64,000 nucleotides of DNA, from contig JABFRP010000004.1 in assembly GCA_013141115.1 (NCBI GenBank), forward strand, positions 186,001-250,000, read 5' to 3'. Positions 9,363 to 17,849 of the stretch are shown here, one piece after another. Position numbers and translations under genes: made by a program. The notes below the pieces were generated by a model. That model ran no database searches, was not told the DNA's origin, and was given only the letters and a program-made list of their open reading frames with translations. Origin of the DNA: Ferruginibacter sp. (GTDB lineage: Bacteria > Bacteroidota > Bacteroidia > Chitinophagales > Chitinophagaceae). Every line of letters begins with the position of its first letter. Position 1 is the first letter of the stretch.

Positions 9363-9427
9363 TGACCAAAATCATATCGCCGTTTGATGTTTATCAGTAG
9401 CAAAATATGTTACTCAGGCTATTTTTG
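9363..9427 (+). promoter_or_regulatory. Tandem FNR-like boxes and -7 element of the cbb3 operon
   Basis: Distal box TGACCAAAATCA (9363-9374, one mismatch) and proximal box TGATGTTTATCA (9385-9396, exact) have centres 22 bp apart. The -7 element TATTTTTG (9420-9427) is an exact TAnnTTTG match and ends 36.5 bp after the proximal centre. With transcription starting about 5 bp further on, the proximal box would sit near -41.5, the class II FNR/CRP activator position. Confidence 0.75.
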
Positions 9428-9449
9428 ATGCTATATAAAACCATTTCTC

Positions 9450-9644
9450 TTGAGCGCACTATTTATTTTAATCGGTATTAGCATATTGGTAGCTGCCAGT
9501 TTTCTGGCTGCTTTTTTATGGAGTGTAAAATCCGGTCAGTTCGATGACGACTACACGCCTTCTGTTCGTATGCTTTTTGACGATACCAAACAAATCCCAA
9601 CTAAAAAAATACAAACCAAAACTCAACAAAAATTAAACGATTAA
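9450..9644 (+). CDS. ccoS: cbb3-type oxidase assembly protein CcoS
   Basis: A 64-residue single-span membrane protein with the CcoS pattern: an N-terminal hydrophobic helix (ALFILIGISILVAASFLAAFLW) followed by the conserved polar stretch SGQFDD. CcoS is needed for cofactor insertion into cbb3 oxidase. The start is TTG at 9450, chosen because no ATG precedes the helix. It is the first gene of the oxidase operon and is followed after 2 bp by ccoNO. Confidence 0.85.
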   Translation: MSALFILIGISILVAASFLAAFLWSVKSGQFDDDYTPSVRMLFDDTKQIPTKKIQTKTQQKLND

Positions 9645-9646
9645 CT

Positions 9647-11785
9647 ATGCAGGTAGAAAAATTTTATTACGACAACAAGATTGTTAGAAACTTTGCCTAT
9701 GCAACTGTGGTATGGGGTGCAGTAGGTATGCTTGTTGGCCTATGGGTGGCACTGCAATTAGTGCTTCCATCCGCACTTAACATTACTCAGTACTTTACTT
9801 TTGGCAGGCTTCGTCCTTTACACACCAACGCAGTAATTTTTGCATTTGTGGGTAATGGTATTTTTATGGGTGTGTACTATTCCTTGCAACGCTTATGCAA
9901 GGCAAGAATGTTTAGTGATAAACTGAGTTACATACATTTTTGGGGCTGGCAATTAATTATAGTTGCAGCAGCTATCACTTTGCCAATTGGTTTAACACAA
10001 GGTGCAGAGTATGCCGAATTAATTTGGCCAATAGATTTAGCCATTACAGTTATCTGGGTAATTTTTGGCTGGAACATGTTTGGTACTATCATTAAAAGAA
10101 GAGAAAAACATTTGTATGTAGCCATTTGGTTTTACATAGCCACATTTGTTACTGTTGCAGTGTTACACCTGGTACGTTCTGGCGAATTGCCTTATACCTG
10201 GCTAAAAAGTTATAGCTTTTATGCTGGTGTACAGGATGCGCTGGTACAATGGTGGTATGGTCATAATGCGGTGGCTTTCTTTTTAACTACCCCATACTTA
10301 GGTTTAATGTATTATTTTATGCCTAAAGCGGCCAACCGTCCTGTTTACTCTTACCGCCTTTCTATTATTCACTTTTGGTCGTTAATATTTTTGTATATCT
10401 GGGCTGGTCCTCACCATTTATTATACACTGCATTACCTAACTGGGCACAATCTTTAGGTGTGGTTTTTTCGTTGATGCTCATCTTCCCAAGCTGGGGTGG
10501 TATGATCAATGGTTTACTTACACTACGTGGTGCATGGGATAGGGTACGTGATGATGTTATTTTAAAATTTATGGTAGTGGCAGTTACTGCTTATGGTATG
10601 GCCACTTTTGAAGGTCCGATGCTTTCTTTAAAAAGTGTTAGTGCAGTAGCGCATTATACCGACTGGATTGTAGCCCACGTACATATTGGTGCATTAGGAT
10701 GGAATGGTATGCTAACCTTTGGTATCCTGTACTGGATACTTCCAAGAATGTTTAAAACCGAATTGTATTCTAAAAAAATAGCCAACTGGCATTTCTGGTT
10801 AGGCACTTTGGGTATTTTATTCTGGGCTATTCCAATGTACTGGGCAGGGTTTACACAAAGTTCTATGTGGAAACAATTTACCGATGCAGGTCAGTTAAAA
10901 TATACATTTCTTGAAACAGTTACTTACCTGAAACCATTTTACATTATGCGTTCTTTAGGTGGTACGCTGTATTTGGTAGGTGTGTTATTTATGATTTATA
11001 ATTTGTACAAAACTGTAAAGGCAGGCAAATTAGTAGCTAATGAAGAAGCAGAAGCTGCACCATTACAAAAAGAATATGCTAAACACGAAGGCGAACACTG
11101 GCACAGAGTGATTGAAAGAAAACCAGTTCAATTTATGATCTTAAGTTTAGTGGTAATATTGATTGGAGGTATTATAGAAATCGTTCCTACTTTCTTAATA
11201 AAATCAAATGTACCTACCATCAGCAGTGTAAAACCATACACACCATTAGAATTGGAAGGTAGAGATATTTATATAAGAGAAGGTTGTTATACCTGTCACT
11301 CACAAATGATCCGTCCTTTTAGAAGTGAGACAGAACGTTACGGTGAATATTCTAAAGCAGGTGAGTTTGTGTACGATCATCCGTTCCAGTGGGGAAGTAA
11401 ACGTACCGGTCCGGATTTGGCAAGAGAAGGTGTAGGTAATCTTAAGAAAACCAATGGCTGGCATTTCCGCCATTTCCGTGAACCATCTTCTATGAGTGAA
11501 GGATCAGTAATGCCGGCATATCCGTTCTTGTTAGAGAATGATTTGGATATATCTAATACCGAAGCTAAAATAAATGCGATGAGAACCTTGGGAGTACCTT
11601 ACGAAAAAGGGTATGAGAAAAGTGCTGTTGCAGACCTGGTACTTCAATCAAGTGTAATTGCAAATAACCTGGTAGGAGATAGCATCCGCATTTCACCAAA
11701 AAAAGAAGTGATTGCATTGATAGCATATATACAGCGTTTGGGTGTTGATATCAGTAAAAATAAAACAGCCACTTTTAATAAATAA
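9647..11785 (+). CDS. ccoNO: Fused cbb3-type cytochrome c oxidase subunits I and II (CcoNO)
   Basis: A 712-residue fusion of the catalytic subunit CcoN and the mono-haem cytochrome subunit CcoO, the usual Bacteroidota form. The CcoN part (about residues 1-470) is polytopic and shows the metal-ligand histidines: RPLHTNAVIF, WWYGHNAVAF, GPHHLLYT and VAHVHIGALGWNG. The CcoO part starts after a membrane span near 495 and has the haem c motif CYTCHSQM (about residue 548) with the conserved RPFRSETERYGEYS stretch. It reduces oxygen to water at high affinity and pumps protons in the inner membrane. Confidence 0.95.
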   Translation: MQVEKFYYDNKIVRNFAYATVVWGAVGMLVGLWVALQLVLPSALNITQYFTFGRLRPLHTNAVIFAFVGNGIFMGVYYSLQRLCKARMFSDKLSYIHFWGWQLIIVAAAITLPIGLTQGAEYAELIWPIDLAITVIWVIFGWNMFGTIIKRREKHLYVAIWFYIATFVTVAVLHLVRSGELPYTWLKSYSFYAGVQDALVQWWYGHNAVAFFLTTPYLGLMYYFMPKAANRPVYSYRLSIIHFWSLIFLYIWAGPHHLLYTALPNWAQSLGVVFSLMLIFPSWGGMINGLLTLRGAWDRVRDDVILKFMVVAVTAYGMATFEGPMLSLKSVSAVAHYTDWIVAHVHIGALGWNGMLTFGILYWILPRMFKTELYSKKIANWHFWLGTLGILFWAIPMYWAGFTQSSMWKQFTDAGQLKYTFLETVTYLKPFYIMRSLGGTLYLVGVLFMIYNLYKTVKAGKLVANEEAEAAPLQKEYAKHEGEHWHRVIERKPVQFMILSLVVILIGGIIEIVPTFLIKSNVPTISSVKPYTPLELEGRDIYIREGCYTCHSQMIRPFRSETERYGEYSKAGEFVYDHPFQWGSKRTGPDLAREGVGNLKKTNGWHFRHFREPSSMSEGSVMPAYPFLLENDLDISNTEAKINAMRTLGVPYEKGYEKSAVADLVLQSSVIANNLVGDSIRISPKKEVIALIAYIQRLGVDISKNKTATFNK

Positions 11786-11788
11786 CCC

Positions 11789-11986
11789 ATGTATAAATTC
11801 ATAAAGCAATATGCTGAAACAATGAAGGATGCAAGCATTTATCCAATGATATCATTGTTTATTTTTCTTATCTTTTTTATAGTGCTGCTGGTACTGGTAA
11901 AAAAAATGGGAAAAGAAAGGGTAACGGAATTATCCAATATCCCTTTTGAAGAAGATGAACTAACTAACTCAAACTTAATAAATTAA
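11789..11986 (+). CDS. ccoQ: CcoQ/FixQ-like small cbb3 oxidase subunit
   Basis: A 65-residue protein with one membrane helix (about residues 19-40) between short polar ends, placed between ccoNO and ccoP where CcoQ is normally found. CcoQ stabilises the oxidase complex. Sequence conservation in this family is low, so the call rests on size, topology and position. Confidence 0.75.
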   Translation: MYKFIKQYAETMKDASIYPMISLFIFLIFFIVLLVLVKKMGKERVTELSNIPFEEDELTNSNLIN

Positions 11987-11992
11987 AGTAGT

Positions 11993-13216
11993 ATGCATTT
12001 CATTAATTTAATAAAGAAAAAATTTATCGTGGCGTTAACTGCACTATTTGCAGTAACAAATTTGACAGCGCAAACAACAACGCCTGCAGCAACTACAGTA
12101 ACATCAAGCTATAACCTGCTGGCAATATTGCTGGTAGTAATGACTATAGTATTGGCTTTTGTTATCTGGGGGCTTGGGCAAATACTGGTAGCATTAACTA
12201 CACAGCTGATGGAAAAAACCAAAGCTGCTAAAAATTCAATTGCTGCTGTATTGGTGCTGGTATTATTATTTGCATCGCAGGGTGCTGCCGCACAAACAAC
12301 AACAGCTGCAGATGCTGCAAAAGTATTGCCTAATTACGGCGGCCTTTCTTCCACCACCTTTTACATGTTTGTAACAGTAATTGCAATGGAAGTATTTGCA
12401 GTTTTATTCCTGGTATTTTCTATCCGCAGAATATACACTGAATTATTGCCTAAAAAAGAATTAGCAGCCGCACAAAAATCTGCAACAGCTTCATGGTGGG
12501 CCGGCCTCGATAAAAAAATATTTACCAAAGCTGTGCCTATTGAAAAAGAAGCAGATGTTTTACTGGATCATGATTATGATGGCATTAAAGAACTGGACAA
12601 TGCATTACCACCATGGTGGAAGTACGGATTTTATATTACTATAGCTATAGCATTAGTGTACATCCTTAACTTTCATGTAATGGGTAACGGCAAAAATCCT
12701 ACAGAAGAGTATACCGCAGAAATGGAGAGTGCAAGAATACAAAAAGAGATTTTTGAAGCTGGTAATAAAGATAAGATAGACGAAAATAATGTGCCAATGG
12801 CCGATGCAGCCGGATTGGCAAGGGCGAAAGAAATTTTTGCTACTAAATGTTTAGCATGCCATGGTAATTTAGGCCAGGGTGGTGTAGGGCCAAACCTTAC
12901 TGATGATTATTGGTTGCACAAGGGCTCTTTAAATGATATTTATAATACTATTAAAGTGGGCTATGCCGATAAAGGAATGCAATCGTGGGCCAATGATTTT
13001 ACACCAAAAGAAATGAGTTTTTTAGCAAGCTATATTAAAATACTAAAGGGTACCAACCCTCCAAACCCAAAAGCAGCGCAGGGAGATTTGTATACAGAGA
13101 CAGCAGCAACACCTGCCGTTGCAGATTCTGCTAAAGTGGCTACACCTGATAGTGCAGCAGTTGGTAAAGCAGCAGTAACTATTAAAAAGGATTCCGCTAA
13201 AGCTATAATGAAATAG
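11993..13216 (+). CDS. ccoP: cbb3-type cytochrome c oxidase subunit III (CcoP)
   Basis: A 407-residue membrane-anchored cytochrome c. After a signal-like N-terminus come hydrophobic segments near residues 35-70, 80-100 and 115-143, then the FixP_N-type stretch with DHDYDGIKELDNALPPWW (about 183-200) and another span (about 205-225). One haem c motif, CLACHG (about residue 287), is visible, so it carries one haem rather than the two of proteobacterial CcoP. The C-terminus is an Ala/Lys/Thr-rich tail. Confidence 0.9.
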   Translation: MHFINLIKKKFIVALTALFAVTNLTAQTTTPAATTVTSSYNLLAILLVVMTIVLAFVIWGLGQILVALTTQLMEKTKAAKNSIAAVLVLVLLFASQGAAAQTTTAADAAKVLPNYGGLSSTTFYMFVTVIAMEVFAVLFLVFSIRRIYTELLPKKELAAAQKSATASWWAGLDKKIFTKAVPIEKEADVLLDHDYDGIKELDNALPPWWKYGFYITIAIALVYILNFHVMGNGKNPTEEYTAEMESARIQKEIFEAGNKDKIDENNVPMADAAGLARAKEIFATKCLACHGNLGQGGVGPNLTDDYWLHKGSLNDIYNTIKVGYADKGMQSWANDFTPKEMSFLASYIKILKGTNPPNPKAAQGDLYTETAATPAVADSAKVATPDSAAVGKAAVTIKKDSAKAIMK

Positions 13217-13232
13217 CTGTGGAATAAAAATT

Positions 13233-14720
13233 ATGGAAGAAACTATTGTACAAGAACAAGACAAGAAAGGCAGCTACAGAGATTCCGTTGCTACTATAAG
13301 TAAAGAAGGTAAAAGAAATTTTATCAATCCAAAAAAGCCAAAGGGCAGGTTGTATAATTTACGTACCTGGTTCAGTGTTTTTTATTTGATTGTTTTTTTT
13401 ACACTGCCTTTTATAAAAGTGTATGACGAACCTTTGCTGATGCTGAATGTGCTGGAGCGCAAGTTCATCATATTTAGTATGGTATTTTGGCCACAGGATT
13501 TTTTCATCTTTGGCATAGCCATGCTAACATTTGTTGTTTTTGTTATTTTGTTTACGGTGGTATTTGGCCGCATATTTTGTGGTTGGGCTTGTCCGCAAAC
13601 CATTTTTATGGAAATGGTTTTTCGTAAAATCGAATACTGGATTGATGGCGATTCGGCAAAACAAAAGCAATTAAAAGAAATGCCCTGGAATGCAGAGAAG
13701 GCCAGGAAAAGGATAGTGAAGTTTATTGTGTTCTTTGCTATTTCATTTATCCTTGCTAATTTTTTTCTGGCTTACCTTATTAGTATGGATAAGGTATTGG
13801 AGTATGTACAAAATCCGGGAGCTAATATTGGCACCTTGATTTCACTGCTCATTTTTACTTCAGTGTTTTTCTTTGTGTACTGGTGGTTTAGAGAGCAGGC
13901 TTGTATTGTAGTTTGCCCTTATGGAAGATTACAGGGGGTGTTGTTAGATAAAAACTCAATTGTAGTAGCGTATGACAGAAAACGTGGCGAGCCAAGAGGG
14001 AAATTAAAAAAGAAGGAAGACCACGATTGTAAATGTACCGACTGTAAAGAAGACGGAGCTTGTAAAAGTATAGCACCAAAGCTGGAAATAGCCAAACCGC
14101 AGAGCGATTGTATTGATTGTTTTGCATGTGTAAGAGTATGCCCTACCGGAATTGATATCAGGAATGGTACGCAATTAGAATGTGTGAACTGTACGGCTTG
14201 TATTGATGCCTGCGATGCCATTATGACCAGCATTCAAAAACCTACAGGTTTGGTGCGTTATGCATCGGAAAATAGTATTGTAAACGGCGTGCAGATAAAG
14301 TTTACCACCAGGATAAAAGCTTACACAGCGGTGCTTACTTTATTGCTGTCGTTGCTGGTATTTCTGTTGGTAAGCCGTACCGATCTGGATGCAAGGTTAA
14401 TGCGTACTGCCGGCATGACGTACACCTCTTTACCCGATGGCCGCATCAGCAATTTGTACAATTTAAAACTGGCCAATAAAACGCATAATGATATTCCGTT
14501 TACTTTAAAACTGGAAAACACAAATGGCGAAATTGAATTTGTAGGAACGGCAAATATGGTTGTAAAAAAAGAGGATTACTCGCATGTACAATTTTTTATA
14601 AAACTAGATAGAAGCCTAGTAAAAGGATGGAAAACACCCATTGAGATAGGCATGTACCAAAACGATAAAAAAATAAAAACAATTGAGGCTAAATTTATTG
14701 GCCCCGAAATTTATAACTAA
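13233..14720 (+). CDS. ccoG: Cytochrome c oxidase accessory protein CcoG (FixG/RdxA family)
   Basis: A 495-residue polytopic iron-sulfur protein. Motifs include FGRIFCGWACPQTIFMEM, EQACIVVCPYGRLQG, and ferredoxin-like clusters CIDCFACVRVCP and CVNCTACIDACD. An additional cysteine-rich insert CKCTDCKEDGACK (about residues 267-279) precedes them. CcoG helps reduce copper for transfer into the oxidase. The C-terminal periplasmic domain after the last membrane span is Ig-like. Sits between ccoP and ccoH in one transcript. Confidence 0.95.
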   Translation: MEETIVQEQDKKGSYRDSVATISKEGKRNFINPKKPKGRLYNLRTWFSVFYLIVFFTLPFIKVYDEPLLMLNVLERKFIIFSMVFWPQDFFIFGIAMLTFVVFVILFTVVFGRIFCGWACPQTIFMEMVFRKIEYWIDGDSAKQKQLKEMPWNAEKARKRIVKFIVFFAISFILANFFLAYLISMDKVLEYVQNPGANIGTLISLLIFTSVFFFVYWWFREQACIVVCPYGRLQGVLLDKNSIVVAYDRKRGEPRGKLKKKEDHDCKCTDCKEDGACKSIAPKLEIAKPQSDCIDCFACVRVCPTGIDIRNGTQLECVNCTACIDACDAIMTSIQKPTGLVRYASENSIVNGVQIKFTTRIKAYTAVLTLLLSLLVFLLVSRTDLDARLMRTAGMTYTSLPDGRISNLYNLKLANKTHNDIPFTLKLENTNGEIEFVGTANMVVKKEDYSHVQFFIKLDRSLVKGWKTPIEIGMYQNDKKIKTIEAKFIGPEIYN

Positions 14721-14733
14721 TAAATTATTTACT

Positions 14734-15165
14734 ATGAACTGGGGATATAAAATACTTTTTGTTTATGGTGTTTTTGTTTTGGGCATTTTGTTCATGGTGT
14801 TTAAATCATCCAGTCAAAAAATGGATTTGGTAACAACTGATTATTACGCCAAAGAATTAAAATACCAGGAAAAAATTGATGAAATGAACCGGGTTAGTAC
14901 TTTAACTGAAGAGCTTAAGTATGAATTAAAAGATAACCAGATCGTTTTATATTTTCCAAAAGATTTTTCAGGTAAAAAAATAACCGGTACTGCAGAATTG
15001 TACTGCCCTTCTAACGAGGATAAAGATGTAAAACAAAATTTTTCGGTGCAGGATACGCCATTGATAATTGCTATTAAACCAGGCAATAAAGGACAGCACG
15101 AATTGCATATTACCTGGCTGGTAGATGGAACAAGTTATTATTTTGAAAAGAAGATTTTTATATGA
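14734..15165 (+). CDS. ccoH: CcoH/FixH family protein
   Basis: A 143-residue single-span membrane protein (helix in the first 25 residues) with a periplasmic domain. The motif DLVTTDYYAKELKYQEKID is typical of FixH in Bacteroidota. The frame is open from 14683 inside ccoG, but ATG 14734 directly precedes the membrane helix and is the natural start. CcoH is required for cbb3 assembly. Its TGA overlaps the next ATG (ATGA), showing translational coupling. Confidence 0.85.
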   Translation: MNWGYKILFVYGVFVLGILFMVFKSSSQKMDLVTTDYYAKELKYQEKIDEMNRVSTLTEELKYELKDNQIVLYFPKDFSGKKITGTAELYCPSNEDKDVKQNFSVQDTPLIIAIKPGNKGQHELHITWLVDGTSYYFEKKIFI

Positions 15166-15539
15166 GCCATCAAAAACAAACAGAACATCATGTAAGGCCT
15201 TATAAATTGCTGGCACAAACTGTTGGGCTATTGGTATGTGGCTTTTTTTTGTTGTTTATAATTGGAGAAGGAATACCTGATATTATAAAAGGTAATGGCG
15301 CCGGATTAATTCTTTTTTTGCCTTTTGTATTGTTGCCCATTGCAGGCTATATAATAACATGGTTTAAAGAGTGGCAGGGAGCTGCAGTAATGGTTACCGG
15401 AGCAATTTTATTGCTGGTTTATTGTGTAGTTAAGGTAGATATTAAAGCAGGATTGATTTACTGCATTCCATTTTTTATATCAGGAGCATTATTCTTTTTA
15501 CATATTAAAAAACGCAGTACACTGCAACATCATAAATAA
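15162..15539 (+). CDS. Four-span membrane protein of unknown function in the cbb3 operon
   Basis: A 125-residue hydrophobic protein with about four membrane helices separated by short loops and a basic C-terminal tail. The start overlaps the ccoH stop by 4 bp and the next gene begins 6 bp after its stop, so it is firmly within the operon. I do not recognise a characterised family. Its place suggests a role in oxidase assembly or membrane support. Confidence 0.7.
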   Translation: MSHQKQTEHHVRPYKLLAQTVGLLVCGFFLLFIIGEGIPDIIKGNGAGLILFLPFVLLPIAGYIITWFKEWQGAAVMVTGAILLLVYCVVKVDIKAGLIYCIPFFISGALFFLHIKKRSTLQHHK

Positions 15540-15545
15540 CAAAGT

Positions 15546-16262
15546 ATGATACAATTGATAATTGCTGCATTTGCTATGGGTTTGCTGGGAAGCTTTCACT
15601 GTGTGGGCATGTGTGGGCCATTAGCATTATCATTACCCATAAACAGCGATAGTTTCTGGTCAAAATTTTCGGGGGCATTATTATACAATGCTGGCCGTAT
15701 AGTTACTTACTCGTTATTTGGGTTGGTGTTTGGTGCCATTGGAAAAAGTGTGGCATTGTTTGGTTACCAGCAATGGCTGTCTGTAATACTGGGTGTGTTG
15801 ATCATTGTATTTGTTATACTGCCTAAAAGAGTATCCTCTTTTAGCGGCAATAATTATGTAATGCAATTTTTTGAAAAGATACGTGCCGCATTAGGACAAC
15901 TGTTTTTTAAAAAGAATAATGCATCATTATTTTCGATAGGGTTATTAAACGGGTTACTACCATGCGGCCTGGTATATATGGCAGCAGCTGGTGCAGTGGC
16001 CACGGGAGATATTGCAAATAGTGTAATTTTTATGGCTTTTTTTGGTTTGGGTACATTGCCGGTAATGTGGAGTGTTGCATTTTTTGGCAACTATGTTAGC
16101 ATTGGTATCAGGCAAAAAATTCGTAAGGCTTATCCTTATATGATGATGCTGATGGCTTGCCTGCTTATTTTAAGGGGCATGGGTTTAGGGATACCGTATG
16201 TAAGCCCTAAGGCAGATACCACCGAAAAAGTGGTGCAGGGCTGCTGTGCAAAACCTGATTAA
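15546..16262 (+). CDS. Sulfite-exporter TauE/SafE-like (DsbD_2-type) membrane protein
   Basis: A 238-residue polytopic protein with the signature FHCVGMCGPLALSLP near the N-terminus and the repeat-like GLLNGLLPCGLVY in its second half, the cysteine-bearing motifs of the TauE/SafE-DsbD_2 family often found with ccoI/ccoG. The C-terminal CCAK could bind metal. A role in copper or thiol handling for cbb3 oxidase is inferred from position. Its stop codon lies inside the distal FNR-like box of the next promoter. Confidence 0.8.
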   Translation: MIQLIIAAFAMGLLGSFHCVGMCGPLALSLPINSDSFWSKFSGALLYNAGRIVTYSLFGLVFGAIGKSVALFGYQQWLSVILGVLIIVFVILPKRVSSFSGNNYVMQFFEKIRAALGQLFFKKNNASLFSIGLLNGLLPCGLVYMAAAGAVATGDIANSVIFMAFFGLGTLPVMWSVAFFGNYVSIGIRQKIRKAYPYMMMLMACLLILRGMGLGIPYVSPKADTTEKVVQGCCAKPD

Positions 16263-16320
16263 ATTCAGCAGGTGGCATGATATTAATCTGCAAGCAGGTG
16301 GGTTAAACAAAATAGATTTA
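16256..16320 (+). promoter_or_regulatory. Tandem FNR-like boxes and -7 element before a coiled-coil gene
   Basis: Distal box TGATTAAATTCA (16256-16267) and proximal box TGATATTAATCT (16278-16289) each have one mismatch to TGATnnnnATCA. Centres are 22 bp apart. A -7-like TAGATTTA (16313-16320, one mismatch) ends 36.5 bp after the proximal centre. Each element alone would be weak evidence; the shared geometry makes the case. Confidence 0.6.
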
Positions 16321-16364
16321 TAAAAAATAGCGGACGGCAAAAATAATATTCAGTGTTTCTTACT

Positions 16365-16754
16365 ATGACAAATAGTTATACAGCTAAATTAGATCAGTAT
16401 CGTCACGAGTACCGTACATGGCAAAGAATGCTTGAGTTTTTTAAGCAGGAAAATGCTTTTTTAAAAACACGGTTATCAGAAGTGGTGGATCGTAATACCG
16501 ACAAGGAGTTTTTAGCCCTTGCCGAGCATTTTCAAAACCAGTTTATAATAAAAGATGATTTTATAGCAGAGCTCAAACATGATATTAATGAAATGGAAAC
16601 CATTTTAAAAACAACTACCACTCCATTAAAAAATATGCCTGATAAAAGGGTAGAGGCAAAACACATTAAACTGCGTAACGAAATTGAATACCTGGAGAAA
16701 AATTTTACACAGTTGAAAAACGAGTTTAATAAATACCTGGTATCCGTTTTATAA
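16365..16754 (+). CDS. Coiled-coil protein of unknown function
   Basis: A 129-residue soluble protein, almost wholly helical, with heptad-like leucine/isoleucine spacing. The frame opens at a GTG (16353), but ATG 16365 (MTNSYTAKLDQY) is the better start. The C-terminal stretch LEKNFTQLKNEFNKYLVSVL resembles the tail of the 62-residue protein at 6612-6800, suggesting a shared partner or multimerisation motif. It converges on the response regulator gene, with 9 bp between stops. Confidence 0.65.
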   Translation: MTNSYTAKLDQYRHEYRTWQRMLEFFKQENAFLKTRLSEVVDRNTDKEFLALAEHFQNQFIIKDDFIAELKHDINEMETILKTTTTPLKNMPDKRVEAKHIKLRNEIEYLEKNFTQLKNEFNKYLVSVL

Positions 16755-16763
16755 AGCCGGTGG

Positions 16764-17822
16764 TTAGTTTAATAATGCGGCCAGCTTTTTTTCGTTGATG
16801 ATAGAAATATTTCCGTCTTTAATTTCAATTAATTTTTCATTTTTAAAATCGCTTAGGGTGCGGATGAGCGACTCTGTTGCGGTGCCTGCAATATTGGCCA
16901 GATCTTCTCTTGAAATATGCATAGAAAAAATAGCATCACTTTCTTTTTTGTATTTGTTCTGTAAAGTGATCAATGCATCTGCCACTCTTTTTCTTAAAGA
17001 GTTGTAGGCAATATTTAATAGTTGTTCTTCTTTTTCCGATACATTTTTTGCCAGTAACTGGATGAACTTTTTTTGTATGCCGGCATTGGAGTGAATGAGT
17101 TTTTCAAAATCTTCTCTTGGTATTACAGCAATTTCTGCATCTTCAATAGCTTCTGCATTTTCTTTATACACGGTTTCTTCAAGCAGGGCGGTATAGCCTA
17201 AAAAATCACCTTCATTAAAAAGCCCCACTGTAAGTTCTTTACCATCGTCGTTAGTTTTAAAAGTTTTTACTTTTCCTTTTTCGATGTAAAATAAACGCAC
17301 CGGGTGATTGCCTTCTGTATAAATGATCTGTTTCTTTTTGTAATGGTTTACATTGCCGCTTTCTGCCAGATATTGTACTGCATTTTTTCCACCAAACTCA
17401 TTCAGCATTTGCTGTACTCCTTCGGCATTGGATTGGTATTCTTTTTTTAACAGATCGGCTTTACGCAGGCGGCTTTCCACTGCATTTAATAATTCTATAT
17501 CATTAAATGGTTTGGTTATATAATCATCAGCTCCCATTTCCATACCTTTTCTAAAATCGCCACGCTCTGCCTTGGCGGTTAAAAAGATAAAAGGAATGCC
17601 GGTAAGTTCCGGGTTTTTATGAATGAGGTGTAAAACGCCATAGCCATCCAAAACAGGCATCATTACATCGCAAATAATTGCATCTGGTTTTTTTTGCATA
17701 GCAATTTCAATACCCTTTTTGCCATTTTCGGCAGTGGCTACGGTATATCCGGCTAGCTGCAGTATCTCTGCTGTGTTTTCTCTTATTTCGTCATTATCTT
17801 CAATAAGCAGTAGATGCTTCAT
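16764..17822 (-). CDS. Response regulator fused to a CRP/FNR-family DNA-binding protein
   Basis: A 352-residue hybrid. Residues 1-120 are a receiver domain: acidic pocket in LLIEDNDEIREN, phospho-acceptor Asp in AIICDVMMPVLDG (about residue 52) and Lys in ITKPF. A cNMP-binding-like barrel follows (about 150-265), then a CRP-type helix-turn-helix (SREDLANIAGTATESLIRTL). The recognition helix has Glu and Arg four residues apart (TESLIR), as in CRP and FNR. No FNR-type iron-sulfur cysteine cluster is present, so signal input probably comes by phosphorylation from the adjacent kinase. Likely regulator of the tandem TGATnnnnATCA promoters. Confidence 0.85.
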   Translation of the reverse strand: MKHLLLIEDNDEIRENTAEILQLAGYTVATAENGKKGIEIAMQKKPDAIICDVMMPVLDGYGVLHLIHKNPELTGIPFIFLTAKAERGDFRKGMEMGADDYITKPFNDIELLNAVESRLRKADLLKKEYQSNAEGVQQMLNEFGGKNAVQYLAESGNVNHYKKKQIIYTEGNHPVRLFYIEKGKVKTFKTNDDGKELTVGLFNEGDFLGYTALLEETVYKENAEAIEDAEIAVIPREDFEKLIHSNAGIQKKFIQLLAKNVSEKEEQLLNIAYNSLRKRVADALITLQNKYKKESDAIFSMHISREDLANIAGTATESLIRTLSDFKNEKLIEIKDGNISIINEKKLAALLN

Positions 17823-17849
17823 AAAAAAGTTGTTAAGTAGGTTAAAAGT

